Source: Jejuia algarum (GTDB lineage: Bacteria > Bacteroidota > Bacteroidia > Flavobacteriales > Flavobacteriaceae). From it: a stretch of 64,000 bases of DNA. Where the stretch lies: assembly GCA_947495775.1 (NCBI GenBank), contig CANMAQ010000003.1, positions 124,001 to 188,000 on the forward strand. Reading direction: 5' to 3'. Below are positions 18,252 to 27,123 of this stretch, piece after piece; positions within the stretch are counted from its first letter, which is position 1; each line of letters begins with the position of its first letter. The notes beneath the pieces were generated by a model that saw only the letters and a program-made list of their open reading frames with translations, was not told where the DNA came from and ran no database searches. The translations under genes were made by a program, and so were the position numbers.

Positions 18252-19451
18252 TTAAAAGATTAAGAGATTGATATCGCTATGCTTTAAATCAAACCACTCG
18301 CCAACGGATTTATTTGTTAAAATACCGTGGTAAAAATACAATCCATTTTTTAAACCCTTATCAAATCTTAAAGAATTTTCAATACCGCCATCTTCAGCTA
18401 TTTTCATAAGGTAAGGCATGAAAATGTTACTTATAGAGATAGATGCTGTCCTAGAGTAACGCGCAGGAATATTAGGTACACAGTAATGAATAACACCATG
18501 CTTGGTATATGTGGGCTGTTTGTGCGAAGTCACTTCACTGGTTTCAAAACAACCGCCCATATCGATACTCACATCTATAATTACAGCACCTTTTTTCATG
18601 TGTTGTATCATATGGTCTGAGACGACAACAGGAGCTCTATCAATGCCTCTAACGGCACCTATAACAACATCACAACGCCTTAAAGCTTTGGTTAAATTTT
18701 TGGGTTGTATGGTCGATGTGAATAGAGGGCGTCCTAAATTGCTCTGTATGCGCCTTAATTTTGTAATGGAATTATCGAATACTTTAATACCAGCACCTAG
18801 GCCTATAGCGCTTCTAGCAGCATATTCTCCAACAGTTCCAGCACCTAAAATCACGACCTCTACGGGAGGAACACCACTAATATTACCAAACATTAAACCA
18901 GAGCTATTAGGACTATTAGAGAGCAACTCTGCAGCTATAAGCACAGAAGCAGTTCCTGCTATTTCACTTAAGGAACGCACAGCAGGGTAGGTGCCATCTT
19001 CATCTTTTATAAATTCGAAAGCTAATGCCGTAATGCGTTTAGATGCTAAGGCTTCAAAATATTTTTTGTCTTGCGTTTTTAATTGCAAAGCAGAAATTAA
19101 CAAGGCTTGTGGGTTTAAAAGCTTAATTTGCTCTAAACTTGGTGGCTCCACTTTAAGTACCATAGGACATGAAAATACTTTGGCAGTATCTTTAGTGATT
19201 TCTGCACCAGCTTCACTATAATCTTTGTCACTAAAACGCGCGCCTTTACCTGCTCCAGATTCTATAAGGACCTTATGTCCATTACTCACCAAAGCCGATA
19301 CGGCATCTGGGGTTAAGCAGATTCTGTTTTCCTGATACGTGGTCTCTTTAGGTACACCTATATAGAGTTGTCTTTTGTGTTTTAGTATTTCTAAGGTTTC
19401 CTCTTGCGGGAGTAATTGTTGCTTTGTAAAAGGCGACAATGCTTCTGACAT
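18252..19451 (-). CDS. ald: Alanine dehydrogenase
   Basis: A 399-residue enzyme of the alanine dehydrogenase/PNT family that interconverts L-alanine and pyruvate with NAD+. The N-terminal substrate domain has the typical IGVPKETTYQENRICLTPD (about 32-50, with the R and K substrate ligands). The NAD-binding domain carries VVILGAGTVGEYAARSA (about 202-218), and VIIDVSIDMGGCFETS is the family's C-terminal signature. Flavobacterial forms carry an extra N-terminal segment of about 25 residues, as here. It heads the short run of genes leading to the sugar transferase. Confidence 0.9.
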   Translation of the reverse strand: MSEALSPFTKQQLLPQEETLEILKHKRQLYIGVPKETTYQENRICLTPDAVSALVSNGHKVLIESGAGKGARFSDKDYSEAGAEITKDTAKVFSCPMVLKVEPPSLEQIKLLNPQALLISALQLKTQDKKYFEALASKRITALAFEFIKDEDGTYPAVRSLSEIAGTASVLIAAELLSNSPNSSGLMFGNISGVPPVEVVILGAGTVGEYAARSAIGLGAGIKVFDNSITKLRRIQSNLGRPLFTSTIQPKNLTKALRRCDVVIGAVRGIDRAPVVVSDHMIQHMKKGAVIIDVSIDMGGCFETSEVTSHKQPTYTKHGVIHYCVPNIPARYSRTASISISNIFMPYLMKIAEDGGIENSLRFDKGLKNGLYFYHGILTNKSVGEWFDLKHSDINLLIF

Positions 19452-19562
19452 GTTAGTTGTATTTAGTAAATCTCAAATTACAAATTATTTTGCATATGGC
19501 TTGTACATTATAACTAAAAATAGATAATTAAATACAACTAAAAGCAAACGGGTTGTATGGCA

Positions 19563-20120
19563 TTAAAAATATAACTTAAGTCTTTGCCAGATATTTTTAG
19601 GAGATAGCTTAAACTCATCTTCTAACTCTTGCATGGTTTTAGTGTTTTCATTAATTTTTTTGAAAATTCTAGCTTTTATAAGATATATCGTAGGGATAAT
19701 TATTGCCATTAATGGTATTAAATAAAAACTTTGATTTTTATCAGCAAAAGTTAAATCATCGTTTAGTACTACCATAATTTGATAAATATACATTGTTATG
19801 GGCACAATTATGACATGATACCACCAATGTCTACATGTACAAAACCAAATAAATAGTAGAAAAAGAGGAATTATTTTTCCTGTTAATGTCCAAGCAAAAA
19901 CATTAATACTTTGATAATATTTGCTTTCATATTTACCAAAAAAAGTGTCCCAAACAGGTATGTCTGGAACACTTTCATGTAAACTAAAAAAGTAAGGTGT
20001 AGCCGCTATTAATGTTGCTATAACGCTACCTATTACAATAGCCTTTTTACGACTGAGACTATTACTTACCTCCTCCTGGAATTCTGATTTTACGTTTATC
20101 AACTGTTTGTGGCTCTTCAT
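19563..20120 (-). CDS. Membrane protein of unknown function
   Basis: A protein of up to 185 residues with four hydrophobic segments (about 26-45, 74-95, 100-118 and 130-150) and a charged C-terminal tail. I recognise no family. The first 20 residues are read from DNA that also codes, in another frame, for the end of a small lipoprotein (20062-20205). No ATG, GTG or TTG occurs in frame after that overlap, so translation must begin inside it, at the ATG at 20120 or the TTG at 20102. It is therefore probably coupled to translation of the upstream peptide. It sits between ald and tsaE and looks like an insertion into a conserved core-gene neighbourhood. Confidence 0.65.
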   Translation of the reverse strand: MKSHKQLINVKSEFQEEVSNSLSRKKAIVIGSVIATLIAATPYFFSLHESVPDIPVWDTFFGKYESKYYQSINVFAWTLTGKIIPLFLLFIWFCTCRHWWYHVIIVPITMYIYQIMVVLNDDLTFADKNQSFYLIPLMAIIIPTIYLIKARIFKKINENTKTMQELEDEFKLSPKNIWQRLKLYF

Positions 20121-20205
20121 TGTCTTCTAATGAATTTGGGGTACAAGCTGTAAATAATGATACGCCTAATATTGCCGCGGCAACAACATAGTTTTTGATT
20201 TTCAT
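20062..20205 (-). CDS. Small lipoprotein, 47 residues
   Basis: A short ORF starting at the ATG at 20205. The N-terminus MKIKNYVVAAAILGVSLFTA, followed by C, is a classic lipoprotein signal with lipobox LFTAC (C at residue 21). The mature part is only 27 residues, acidic first (SLEDNEE) and ending DKRKIRIPGGGK. Very short Bacteroidota lipoproteins ending in a basic, proline/glycine-rich tail of this kind are common but uncharacterised. A TACTTTTG promoter box lies 35 bp upstream (20240-20247). It overlaps the next gene by 59 bp in a different frame. The gene call is supported by signal, promoter and the coupled neighbour; function is unknown. Confidence 0.7.
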   Translation of the reverse strand: MKIKNYVVAAAILGVSLFTACTPNSLEDNEEPQTVDKRKIRIPGGGK

Positions 20206-20239
20206 TTCTTAAGGGATTAAATTAATTTTTAAGAGGCTG

Positions 20240-20247
20240 CAAAAGTA
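20240..20247 (-). promoter_or_regulatory. Promoter -7 box for the small lipoprotein gene
   Basis: On the minus strand this reads TACTTTTG, a full match to TAnnTTTG, placed to give a leader of about 28 nt before the ATG at 20205. The -33 region is not clear. Confidence 0.5.
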
Positions 20248-20400
20248 TTTTATAGCTTCAAATTAAAAACCTTGTTAAATGTTAAAAAAATGTTAAAACA
20301 AACTAGTAGGGTAAAGTATGGTATGGCTTTACCTCATTAGGTTTGTAAGTGTTTTTATAAAGTCGTTTTATGTGTATTAAAATTCAGCTTGATCGTGTGT

Positions 20401-20814
20401 TTATTCTTTAGTTATTAGTTTTAATAGTCGTTGTGTTTCTGAAACTTCGGTAATGTAAATTGTAGCATAGCTATCAGGCAATAGAGGGGTTATAATTTCT
20501 GGCCACTCCACAATCACCCAATGGTTAGCATATAGATAGTCTTCAATACCAAAATCGTATACTTCTTCAATATCATTTATACGGTATAAGTCGAAATGAT
20601 ACAGTAAACCGTCATTAGTTACGTGTTCATTAACTATGGAAAATGTGGGGCTGCTAATTGCATTAGTAACGCCTAGCTGCCTAGCAATACTTTTAACGAG
20701 TGTTGTTTTACCAACACCCATGTTACCTTGTAACAAAATTACTTTTGTGGAACACGAGGCTAATATGGCCTCAGCGACATTCGCGATGTCTTTTAAAGTA
20801 TACTTAATTTCCAA
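20401..20814 (-). CDS. tsaE: tRNA threonylcarbamoyladenosine biosynthesis ATPase TsaE
   Basis: A 137-residue P-loop ATPase that works with TsaD and TsaB to make t6A37 in ANN-decoding tRNAs. Walker A is LLQGNMGVGKTTLVKSIA (about 27-44); SPTFSIVNEH and LYHFDLYRI are the family motifs, and the conserved HWVIVEWPEI lies near residue 98. Length is normal for the family. It is transcribed after porX with a 99-bp gap, an order often seen in flavobacteria. Confidence 0.93.
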   Translation of the reverse strand: MEIKYTLKDIANVAEAILASCSTKVILLQGNMGVGKTTLVKSIARQLGVTNAISSPTFSIVNEHVTNDGLLYHFDLYRINDIEEVYDFGIEDYLYANHWVIVEWPEIITPLLPDSYATIYITEVSETQRLLKLITKE

Positions 20815-20913
20815 ATGAACACGTTCTGTTTAGACAATAATACTAATATAAATTGTAAAAATCAATAGAAAATTGCTTTTTGACGGTTTTTTTTACATGT
20901 TACAGGAGGTCTG

Positions 20914-22461
20914 TTATTTAGGCGAGAATACCGTAAAGGGGATCACCATCTCTTCCAAAGATACGCCGCCATGTTGATAGGTGTTCCTGTAATAGCTTAC
21001 ATAATGGTTGTAATTATTAGGGTATGCAAAAAAGAGATCGCCTTTTGCAAAAATAAAAGAGCTGCTCATATTAATAGCTGGGAGGTGAATGTCTTTGGGA
21101 TTATCGGCAACTAAAACATCTTTTTTATCAAAGGTTAAACTTCTTCCTGTTTTGTATCGTAAATTAAGACTGGTATCACGGTCTCCAATAACTTTAGATG
21201 GGTGTTTTACATTTATAGTACCATGATCTGTCGTTAATATGAGTTTGAATCCCATACTTTGCGCTTGTTGAATCATATCTAACAATGGCGAGTTTTTAAA
21301 CCAGCTTAGTGTTAAAGACCGGTAAGCCTTATCATTTGAAGCCAATTCCTTTACAACTTCCATTTCTGTTTTGGCATGAGACAACATGTCTACAAAATTG
21401 TAAACGACTACTGTTAAATCATTATCTTTTTGCGATTTAAAATTATCAGCTAAGCGTTTGCCATTTTTTAAGTTGGTAATTTTATGATACTCGTATTTTA
21501 AATTAGAAAGTCCTAAACGTTTCATTTGCGCTTCTAAGAAGTCGGCCTCATGTAAATTTTTGCCACCATCATCGGTATCGTTTTTCCAATACTGAGGGTA
21601 TAATTTTTCCATTTCACTAGGCATTAAACCAGAAAAAATAGCATTTCTAGCATACTGTGTTGCAGTAGGTAGAATACTAAAAAAGGCATTTTCTTGCGTT
21701 TTTTTATAGTGGTTGTTAATAATAGGTTCGAAAACTTTCCACTGGTCGTATCTTAAATTATCAACGACCACGACTAATGTCGGTTGTTCCGTACTTAACT
21801 CTGGTGCTATTTTTTCTTTAAAGAGCGTATGCGACATTACGGGGGCATCAACAGAATTATCGAACCATTCCGGATAGTTCTTGTCTATAAATTTTCCAAA
21901 TTGGGTGTTGGCTTCTGTTTTTTGAGACTCTAAAATTTCAAACATACTAGGGTCTTCAATGTTCTCTAATTGAATTTCCCAATAAATTAGTTTTTGATAG
22001 AGGTTAACCCAATCGTCATAGGTATTCACCATGGCCAGATCCATCGCTATTTTTCTAAATTCCTGTTGGTAATTCGAAGTCGTTTTTTCAGAAACCAATC
22101 TCGAATGGTCTAAATTCTTTTTTAAACTTAAAAGAATTTGGTTAGGGTTAACAGGTTTTATAAGGTAATCTGCAATTTTATTACCAATAGCTTCTTCCAT
22201 AATATATTCTTCCTCACTTTTTGTGATCATTACAATAGGAAGGTTCGCTTGCTTTTCTTTAATTTCATTTAAAGTTTCAAGTCCTGTAAGCCCTGGCATG
22301 TTTTCATCTAAAAAAACAATGTCAAAATTATGGTCTTCTATAATATCTATGGCTTCAGTACCACTATTGCATGTGGTGAGCTTGTAATTTTTCTTTTCAA
22401 GAAATAAAATATGTGGTTTTAGTAAATCTATTTCGTCATCAACCCAAAGGATATGTATCAT
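20914..22461 (-). CDS. porX: PorX, two-component response regulator with PglZ domain controlling the type IX secretion system
   Basis: A 515-residue protein with an N-terminal CheY-like receiver (DD pair in WVDDEID, phospho-acceptor D in DIVFLDENMPG near residue 54, lysine in DYLIKPVNP near 103), a linker helical region, and a C-terminal PglZ/alkaline-phosphatase-like domain (LVVVVDNLRYDQW, then LILTTDHGTINVKHP and GDRDTSLNLRYK). PorX lacks a DNA-binding domain. In Porphyromonas it receives phosphate from PorY and controls T9SS genes through an ECF sigma factor; its PglZ domain has phosphodiesterase activity on oligonucleotides. The metal-binding D and H residues appear intact. PorY is not in the window. 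Confidence 0.93.
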   Translation of the reverse strand: MIHILWVDDEIDLLKPHILFLEKKNYKLTTCNSGTEAIDIIEDHNFDIVFLDENMPGLTGLETLNEIKEKQANLPIVMITKSEEEYIMEEAIGNKIADYLIKPVNPNQILLSLKKNLDHSRLVSEKTTSNYQQEFRKIAMDLAMVNTYDDWVNLYQKLIYWEIQLENIEDPSMFEILESQKTEANTQFGKFIDKNYPEWFDNSVDAPVMSHTLFKEKIAPELSTEQPTLVVVVDNLRYDQWKVFEPIINNHYKKTQENAFFSILPTATQYARNAIFSGLMPSEMEKLYPQYWKNDTDDGGKNLHEADFLEAQMKRLGLSNLKYEYHKITNLKNGKRLADNFKSQKDNDLTVVVYNFVDMLSHAKTEMEVVKELASNDKAYRSLTLSWFKNSPLLDMIQQAQSMGFKLILTTDHGTINVKHPSKVIGDRDTSLNLRYKTGRSLTFDKKDVLVADNPKDIHLPAINMSSSFIFAKGDLFFAYPNNYNHYVSYYRNTYQHGGVSLEEMVIPFTVFSPK

Positions 22462-22510
22462 ATGTGTGTTATTTTATGTTTCTATGTCCGATTTAGGACA
22501 TCATAATATC

Positions 22511-22518
22511 TATATTTG
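22511..22518 (+). promoter_or_regulatory. Promoter -7 box for the HD-domain gene
   Basis: TATATTTG matches TAnnTTTG, 28 bp upstream of the TTG start codon. It lies in the 84-bp gap from the divergent porX gene. Confidence 0.45.
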
Positions 22519-22545
22519 TGGAAATATATTGTAAAAAATTAAAGT

Positions 22546-23757
22546 TTGAATAAACTTAAAATATTAAACGACCCAATTTACGGATTTATTACTTTACCAA
22601 ATTCGTTCATTTTTGATCTCATTCAACATAAATATTTCCAACGCTTAAGACGGATCACCCAAATGGGAATGTCGCATTTGGTGTATCCTGGGGCACACCA
22701 TACTCGATTTCATCATGCTATAGGTTGTGTGTACTTAATGCAAAAAGCGGTTAATGTATTGCGCTACAAAGGTGTAACAGTCTCTTTAGACGAAGAAGAG
22801 GCCTTGTATATAGCCATCTTGTTACACGATATAGGGCATGGTCCTTTTTCGCATGCTATGGAACATAGTATTGTAAATGGGGTATCTCACGAAGAGATAT
22901 CGCTCTTATTTATGGAACGTTTAAATGAAGAATTTAACGGAAGTTTAACGCTTGCCATTCGCGTTTTTAAAGGAGACTACGAACGACCGTTTTTATGTCA
23001 GTTGATATCGAGTCAATTAGATATCGATCGGGCCGACTATTTAAAAAGGGACAGCTTTTATACTGGTGTTGCAGAAGGTAATGTAAACAGTGAACGGTTA
23101 ATTACCATGCTTAACGTGGTTAATGACCATTTAGTGGTTGAAGAAAAGGGCATATACAGTGTCGAGAAATTCATTATAGCAAGACGTTTTATGTATTGGC
23201 AGGTCTATCTGCATAAAACAGGATTGGTCGCAGAGCAATTGTTGATACGTATCTTAAAGCGCGCTAAAGAGCTTACGAAGCAAGGCTTAGTATTAGAAGC
23301 CAGCCAACCCTTACGCTATTTTTTGAACAATACGATAACATTAGAGACATTTACAAGCGAAACCTTAGATGTGTTTTATGAGTTAGATGATTATGATGTG
23401 GTGTCTGCTATGAAGCAATGGAAACATAATGACGATTTTGTATTACGTCATTTATGTACCATGATTATCAATAGAGAATTACTTAAGATTAAAATAAAAA
23501 ATAAGCCGATAAAGCCTAAAGTTTTAGAAGCCCACACAAAAACAATGATGGAATTACATGGTATTAGTGCCCATGAAGCTTCTTATTTTGTGTTTTCCGG
23601 GAGCATTCATAATAAGGCTTATGAGGTTAAGCGACAGAATATTAACATCCTTTATAAAACAGGCAAAATACAAGATATCGTTAAAGCCTCAGATCATTTA
23701 AATCTTAAAGCGCTAACAAAACCAGTAACAAAGCACTATATATGTTATCCAAAATAG
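22546..23757 (+). CDS. HD-domain phosphohydrolase (dNTPase-like)
   Basis: A 403-residue metal-dependent phosphohydrolase. The opening NKLKILNDPIYGFITLPN, followed by RRITQMGMSHLVYPGAHHTR, HHAIGCVYLM and the HD pair in LLHDIGHGPFSHAME (about 90-104), is that of the YdhJ/SAMHD1-like HD family. Dinucleotide signature SSQLDIDRADYLKRDS follows. It probably cleaves dNTPs or a related nucleotide; the substrate is unproven for flavobacterial members. The start is a TTG at 22546: a TAA lies in frame two codons upstream, and no later Met keeps the conserved N-terminus. It is divergent from porX. Confidence 0.88.
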   Translation: MNKLKILNDPIYGFITLPNSFIFDLIQHKYFQRLRRITQMGMSHLVYPGAHHTRFHHAIGCVYLMQKAVNVLRYKGVTVSLDEEEALYIAILLHDIGHGPFSHAMEHSIVNGVSHEEISLLFMERLNEEFNGSLTLAIRVFKGDYERPFLCQLISSQLDIDRADYLKRDSFYTGVAEGNVNSERLITMLNVVNDHLVVEEKGIYSVEKFIIARRFMYWQVYLHKTGLVAEQLLIRILKRAKELTKQGLVLEASQPLRYFLNNTITLETFTSETLDVFYELDDYDVVSAMKQWKHNDDFVLRHLCTMIINRELLKIKIKNKPIKPKVLEAHTKTMMELHGISAHEASYFVFSGSIHNKAYEVKRQNINILYKTGKIQDIVKASDHLNLKALTKPVTKHYICYPK

Positions 23758-23845
23758 GAGTCATGTCATATAAAATATTATTTTAGTGTTTTTTTAAACA
23801 AAAAACTATTAAAAATAGGGGCTTAAAAAGTTATTACATTTTTCC

Positions 23846-23853
23846 TATTTTTG
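23846..23853 (+). promoter_or_regulatory. Promoter -7 box for the lipid A (lpxD) operon
   Basis: TATTTTTG is a full match to TAnnTTTG. It overlaps the TTG at 23851, so that codon cannot be the start; the next conserved start is the GTG at 23887, leaving a leader of about 27 nt. Confidence 0.6.
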
Positions 23854-23886
23854 TGCAATCTAATTAATCAAATTAATCCCACAAGT

Positions 23887-24912
23887 GTGAAATTTACAGC
23901 ACAGCAAATTGCTGATATTTTAGAAGGAGATATTGTTGGTGACGCAGAGGTTAAAGTCTCTAAATTAGCTAAAATTGAAGAAGGAGAGGCGGGAGCCTTA
24001 ACGTTTTTAGCCAATCCAAAATATACAGCATTTATATACACAACAAAAGCTTCAATAACTATTGTAAACAGGACGTTCGAACCAGAAGAACCCTTATCTA
24101 CAACCTTGATAAAGGTAGATGATGCTTACAAAGCATTCTCTAAGCTTTTAGAATATTACAATCAAGTAAAACTAAATAAGTTTGGAGTAGAGCAGCCGTC
24201 CTTTGTAGCAGAAACGTCTTCCTATGGAGAGAATGTCTACATAGGTGCGTTTTCTTATATAGGCGAAAATGTAAAAATAGGGACCAATGTAAAGATATTT
24301 CCAAATGCTTACATAGGCGATAATGTTACAATAGGGAACGATACTATTATTTTTTCAGGCTCTAAAGTATACTCAGAATGTGTTGTAGGTAATAACTGTG
24401 TTATCAACTCAGGAGCCATAATAGGCGCCGATGGTTTTGGATTTGCACCAAACGAGAAAGGGGAATACCATAAAGTACCTCAAACAGGAAATGTTATTTT
24501 AGAAGATTTTGTAGATATTGGTGCAGCGACAACCATAGATAGAGCAACTCTAGGATCGACCGTGATACGAAGAGGTGTGAAATTAGATAACCAAATTCAA
24601 ATTGCGCACAACGTAGAAATTGGAAAAAATACTGTAATAGCGGCGCAAACCGGTATCGCTGGATCTACTAAAATAGGCGAGAATTGCCAGATAGGCGGAC
24701 AGGTAGGTATTGTTGGACATATTACTATAGGTAATAATGTGCGCATACAAGCACAATCAGGTATAGGACGCAATGTAAAAGATAATGAAGTATTACAAGG
24801 TTCGCCAGCATTAGCCTATGGAGACTATAATAAGTCTTATGTGCATTTTAAAAATTTACCAAAAATTATAAAGAAATTTAACGATATAGAGAAAAACTAT
24901 GGCAATAGTTAA
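23887..24912 (+). CDS. lpxD: UDP-3-O-(3-hydroxyacyl)glucosamine N-acyltransferase
   Basis: A 341-residue LpxD, the third enzyme of lipid A synthesis, adding an acyl chain from ACP to the 2-amino group. The N-terminal uridine-binding domain (FTAQQIADILEGDIVGDAEV; ALTFLANPKY near 47) is followed by a left-handed beta-helix of hexapeptide repeats. The catalytic histidine is in QIQIAHNVEIGKN, and the signature GADGFGFAPN is present. The start is set at GTG 23887 (MKFTAQQI), which matches the family N-terminus; the longer reading from TTG 23851 begins inside the promoter box. It overlaps lpxC/fabZ by 14 bp. Confidence 0.94.
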   Translation: MKFTAQQIADILEGDIVGDAEVKVSKLAKIEEGEAGALTFLANPKYTAFIYTTKASITIVNRTFEPEEPLSTTLIKVDDAYKAFSKLLEYYNQVKLNKFGVEQPSFVAETSSYGENVYIGAFSYIGENVKIGTNVKIFPNAYIGDNVTIGNDTIIFSGSKVYSECVVGNNCVINSGAIIGADGFGFAPNEKGEYHKVPQTGNVILEDFVDIGAATTIDRATLGSTVIRRGVKLDNQIQIAHNVEIGKNTVIAAQTGIAGSTKIGENCQIGGQVGIVGHITIGNNVRIQAQSGIGRNVKDNEVLQGSPALAYGDYNKSYVHFKNLPKIIKKFNDIEKNYGNS

Positions 24913-26305
24913 TACTGAAAGCAAACAAAAAACAATACATAAAGCAGTAGCACTAACAGGTGTTGGTTTACATACTGGAAAAAACGTGACATTAACTTTT
25001 AAACCAGGAATTTCCAACTCTGGTTTAGTGTTTAAAAGAGTAGATTTAGAAGGAGAACCTGTTATCAAGGCAGATGCTAATTATGTAACAAATACACAAA
25101 GAGGGACATGTTTAGAACATAATGGTGTTAAAATTCAAACGTCAGAACATGTTTTAGCGGCCTTAGTAGGTTTGGACATAGATAATGTAATCATAGAATT
25201 AAATGCCTCTGAACCTCCTATTATGGATGGGTCTTCTAAGTTTTTTGTAGAGGCTTTAGAAGAGGCTGGTATTGACGAGTTAGATGCATTTAGAGAAGAA
25301 TACATTGTAACCGATGTGATATCTTATGTTGATGAGAATACCGGTAGTGAAATTTTAGTGATGCCTGCAAAAACATACCAAGTTACGACTATGGTCGATT
25401 TTGGAACTAAAGTTTTAGGAACTCAAAATGCAACATTGGCTAAAATCTCTGATTTTAAGGCTGAAATCTCTAATTCGAGAACTTTTAGTTTTTTACATGA
25501 AATTGAAATGCTTTTAGAGAACGGTTTAATTAAAGGCGGCGACCTTAATAATGCTATTGTTTATGTCGATAAACCATTATCTACAGAGACGATGACTAAA
25601 CTTCGCAAAGCATTTGATAAAGATAATATTGCTGTTAAACCTAATGGAATTCTAGATAATTTAACCTTACACCATCCTAACGAAGCAGCCCGCCATAAAT
25701 TACTAGACATTTTAGGTGATTTGGCTTTAATAGGAACACGTATTAGAGGGAAAATTATAGCCAATAAACCAGGGCACTTTGTAAACACCGAGTTTGCAAA
25801 AAAAATGTCTAAGATCATAAAAAATGAAAGACGGAATAATGTGCCTAACATCGATTTGAATCAAGACCCTTTAATGGATGTGAATCAAATTATGGATATG
25901 CTTCCGCACAGACAGCCTTTCTTGTTGTTAGATAAGGTTTTTGAATTGTCTGAAAGTCATGTTATCGGTATGAAAAACGTGACGATGAATGAAGAATTCT
26001 TTAAAGGACATTTTCCAGGTTCTCCAGTGATGCCAGGGGTTTTAATTGTTGAAGCCATGGCACAAACGGGAGGGATACTCGTACTTAATACAGTACCAGA
26101 TCCTGAAAACTATTTGACCTTTTTTATGAAGATGGACAACGTGAAATTTAAGCGCAAAGTAAGTCCAGGAGATACTTTAATATTCAAATGTTCATTAATA
26201 ACGCCAATTCGACGCGGTATTTGTCATATGCAAGGCTATGCCTATGCTAATGGTAAATTGTGTGCAGAAGCAGAATTAATGGCACAAATTTCTAAAGTTA
26301 AATAA
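24899..26305 (+). CDS. lpxC/fabZ: Bifunctional UDP-3-O-acyl-GlcNAc deacetylase / 3-hydroxyacyl-ACP dehydratase (LpxC-FabZ fusion)
   Basis: A 468-residue fusion typical of Bacteroidota. Residues 1 to about 310 are LpxC, the zinc deacetylase that commits precursors to lipid A (GVGLHTG; SEHVLAAL with a zinc-ligand His; HKLLDILGDLALIG with the other His and Asp; GHFVNTEFAKK). From about 320 comes FabZ, with MLPHRQPFLLLDKV and the active-site GHFPGSPVMPGVLIVEAMAQ (His and Glu). Joining the two may balance lipid A and phospholipid synthesis, since both use 3-hydroxyacyl-ACP. The start overlaps lpxD by 14 bp. Confidence 0.96.
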   Translation: MAIVNTESKQKTIHKAVALTGVGLHTGKNVTLTFKPGISNSGLVFKRVDLEGEPVIKADANYVTNTQRGTCLEHNGVKIQTSEHVLAALVGLDIDNVIIELNASEPPIMDGSSKFFVEALEEAGIDELDAFREEYIVTDVISYVDENTGSEILVMPAKTYQVTTMVDFGTKVLGTQNATLAKISDFKAEISNSRTFSFLHEIEMLLENGLIKGGDLNNAIVYVDKPLSTETMTKLRKAFDKDNIAVKPNGILDNLTLHHPNEAARHKLLDILGDLALIGTRIRGKIIANKPGHFVNTEFAKKMSKIIKNERRNNVPNIDLNQDPLMDVNQIMDMLPHRQPFLLLDKVFELSESHVIGMKNVTMNEEFFKGHFPGSPVMPGVLIVEAMAQTGGILVLNTVPDPENYLTFFMKMDNVKFKRKVSPGDTLIFKCSLITPIRRGICHMQGYAYANGKLCAEAELMAQISKVK

Positions 26306-26313
26306 ACGCAGTT

Positions 26314-27099
26314 ATGAATCAACCTTTAGCATATGTGCATCCAGGTGCCAAAATCGCAAAAAATGTTGTAATAGAACCTTTTACAACAATTAATAATAAT
26401 GTTGTTATAGGAGAGGGCACATGGATTGGTAGTAATGTAACTATTATGGAAGGCGCACGTATTGGTAAAAATTGTAATATTTTTCCAGGAGCTGTCATTT
26501 CTGCTGTACCTCAGGATCTAAAATATAACGATGAAGATACTGTTGTAGAAATAGGGAATAATGTTACTATTAGAGAATGTGTGACCATTAATAGGGGAAC
26601 TGCCGATAGAATGAAAACCGTAATAGGCGATAATTGCCTTATTATGGCCTATTGTCATATTGCACACGATTGCATTGTTGGGAATAACTGTATTTTTTCT
26701 AATAACAGCACCTTAGCGGGCCATATTACGATTGGTGATTATGTAGTATTAGCAGGAATGACCGCTGTACATCAATTTGTATCTGTAGGGAATCATGCTT
26801 TTGTTACAGGAGGGTCATTGGTAAGAAAAGATGTGCCGCCTTTTGTAAAAGCAGCTCGCGAACCTTTATCTTATGTCGGTATTAATTCTGTAGGATTAAG
26901 ACGAAGAGGATTTACAACAGAAAAAATTAGAGAAATTCAGAATATTTTTAGAATTCTCTATCAAAAAAATTATAACAATACACAAGCTTCCGAACTTATA
27001 GAAGCTGAAATGGAAGCAACCCCAGAACGTGATGAGATTTTGCAATTCATAAAGAATTCGCATAGAGGTATTATGAAAGGGTATTTTAAATCAAACTAA
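26314..27099 (+). CDS. lpxA: Acyl-ACP--UDP-N-acetylglucosamine O-acyltransferase
   Basis: A 261-residue LpxA, the first enzyme of lipid A synthesis. It has a left-handed beta-helix of hexapeptide repeats (residues 1 to about 190) with the signature ISAVPQDLKYNDEDTVVEIG (about 69-88), catalytic histidine in MAYCHIAHDCIVGNN, and the C-terminal helical domain (KNYNNTQASELIEAEM). Length and motifs are normal. It lies 8 bp after lpxC/fabZ, so lpxD, lpxC/fabZ and lpxA form one operon with efp. Confidence 0.95.
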   Translation: MNQPLAYVHPGAKIAKNVVIEPFTTINNNVVIGEGTWIGSNVTIMEGARIGKNCNIFPGAVISAVPQDLKYNDEDTVVEIGNNVTIRECVTINRGTADRMKTVIGDNCLIMAYCHIAHDCIVGNNCIFSNNSTLAGHITIGDYVVLAGMTAVHQFVSVGNHAFVTGGSLVRKDVPPFVKAAREPLSYVGINSVGLRRRGFTTEKIREIQNIFRILYQKNYNNTQASELIEAEMEATPERDEILQFIKNSHRGIMKGYFKSN

Positions 27100-27123
27100 A
27101 TATAAAATAAAGACACAGCTCTT

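Noticed and set aside
23851..23886. An upstream TTG start for lpxD, giving twelve extra residues.
   Set aside because: The TTG is part of a TATTTTTG promoter box, and the extra residues are not like the LpxD N-terminus; GTG at 23887 gives the family start.
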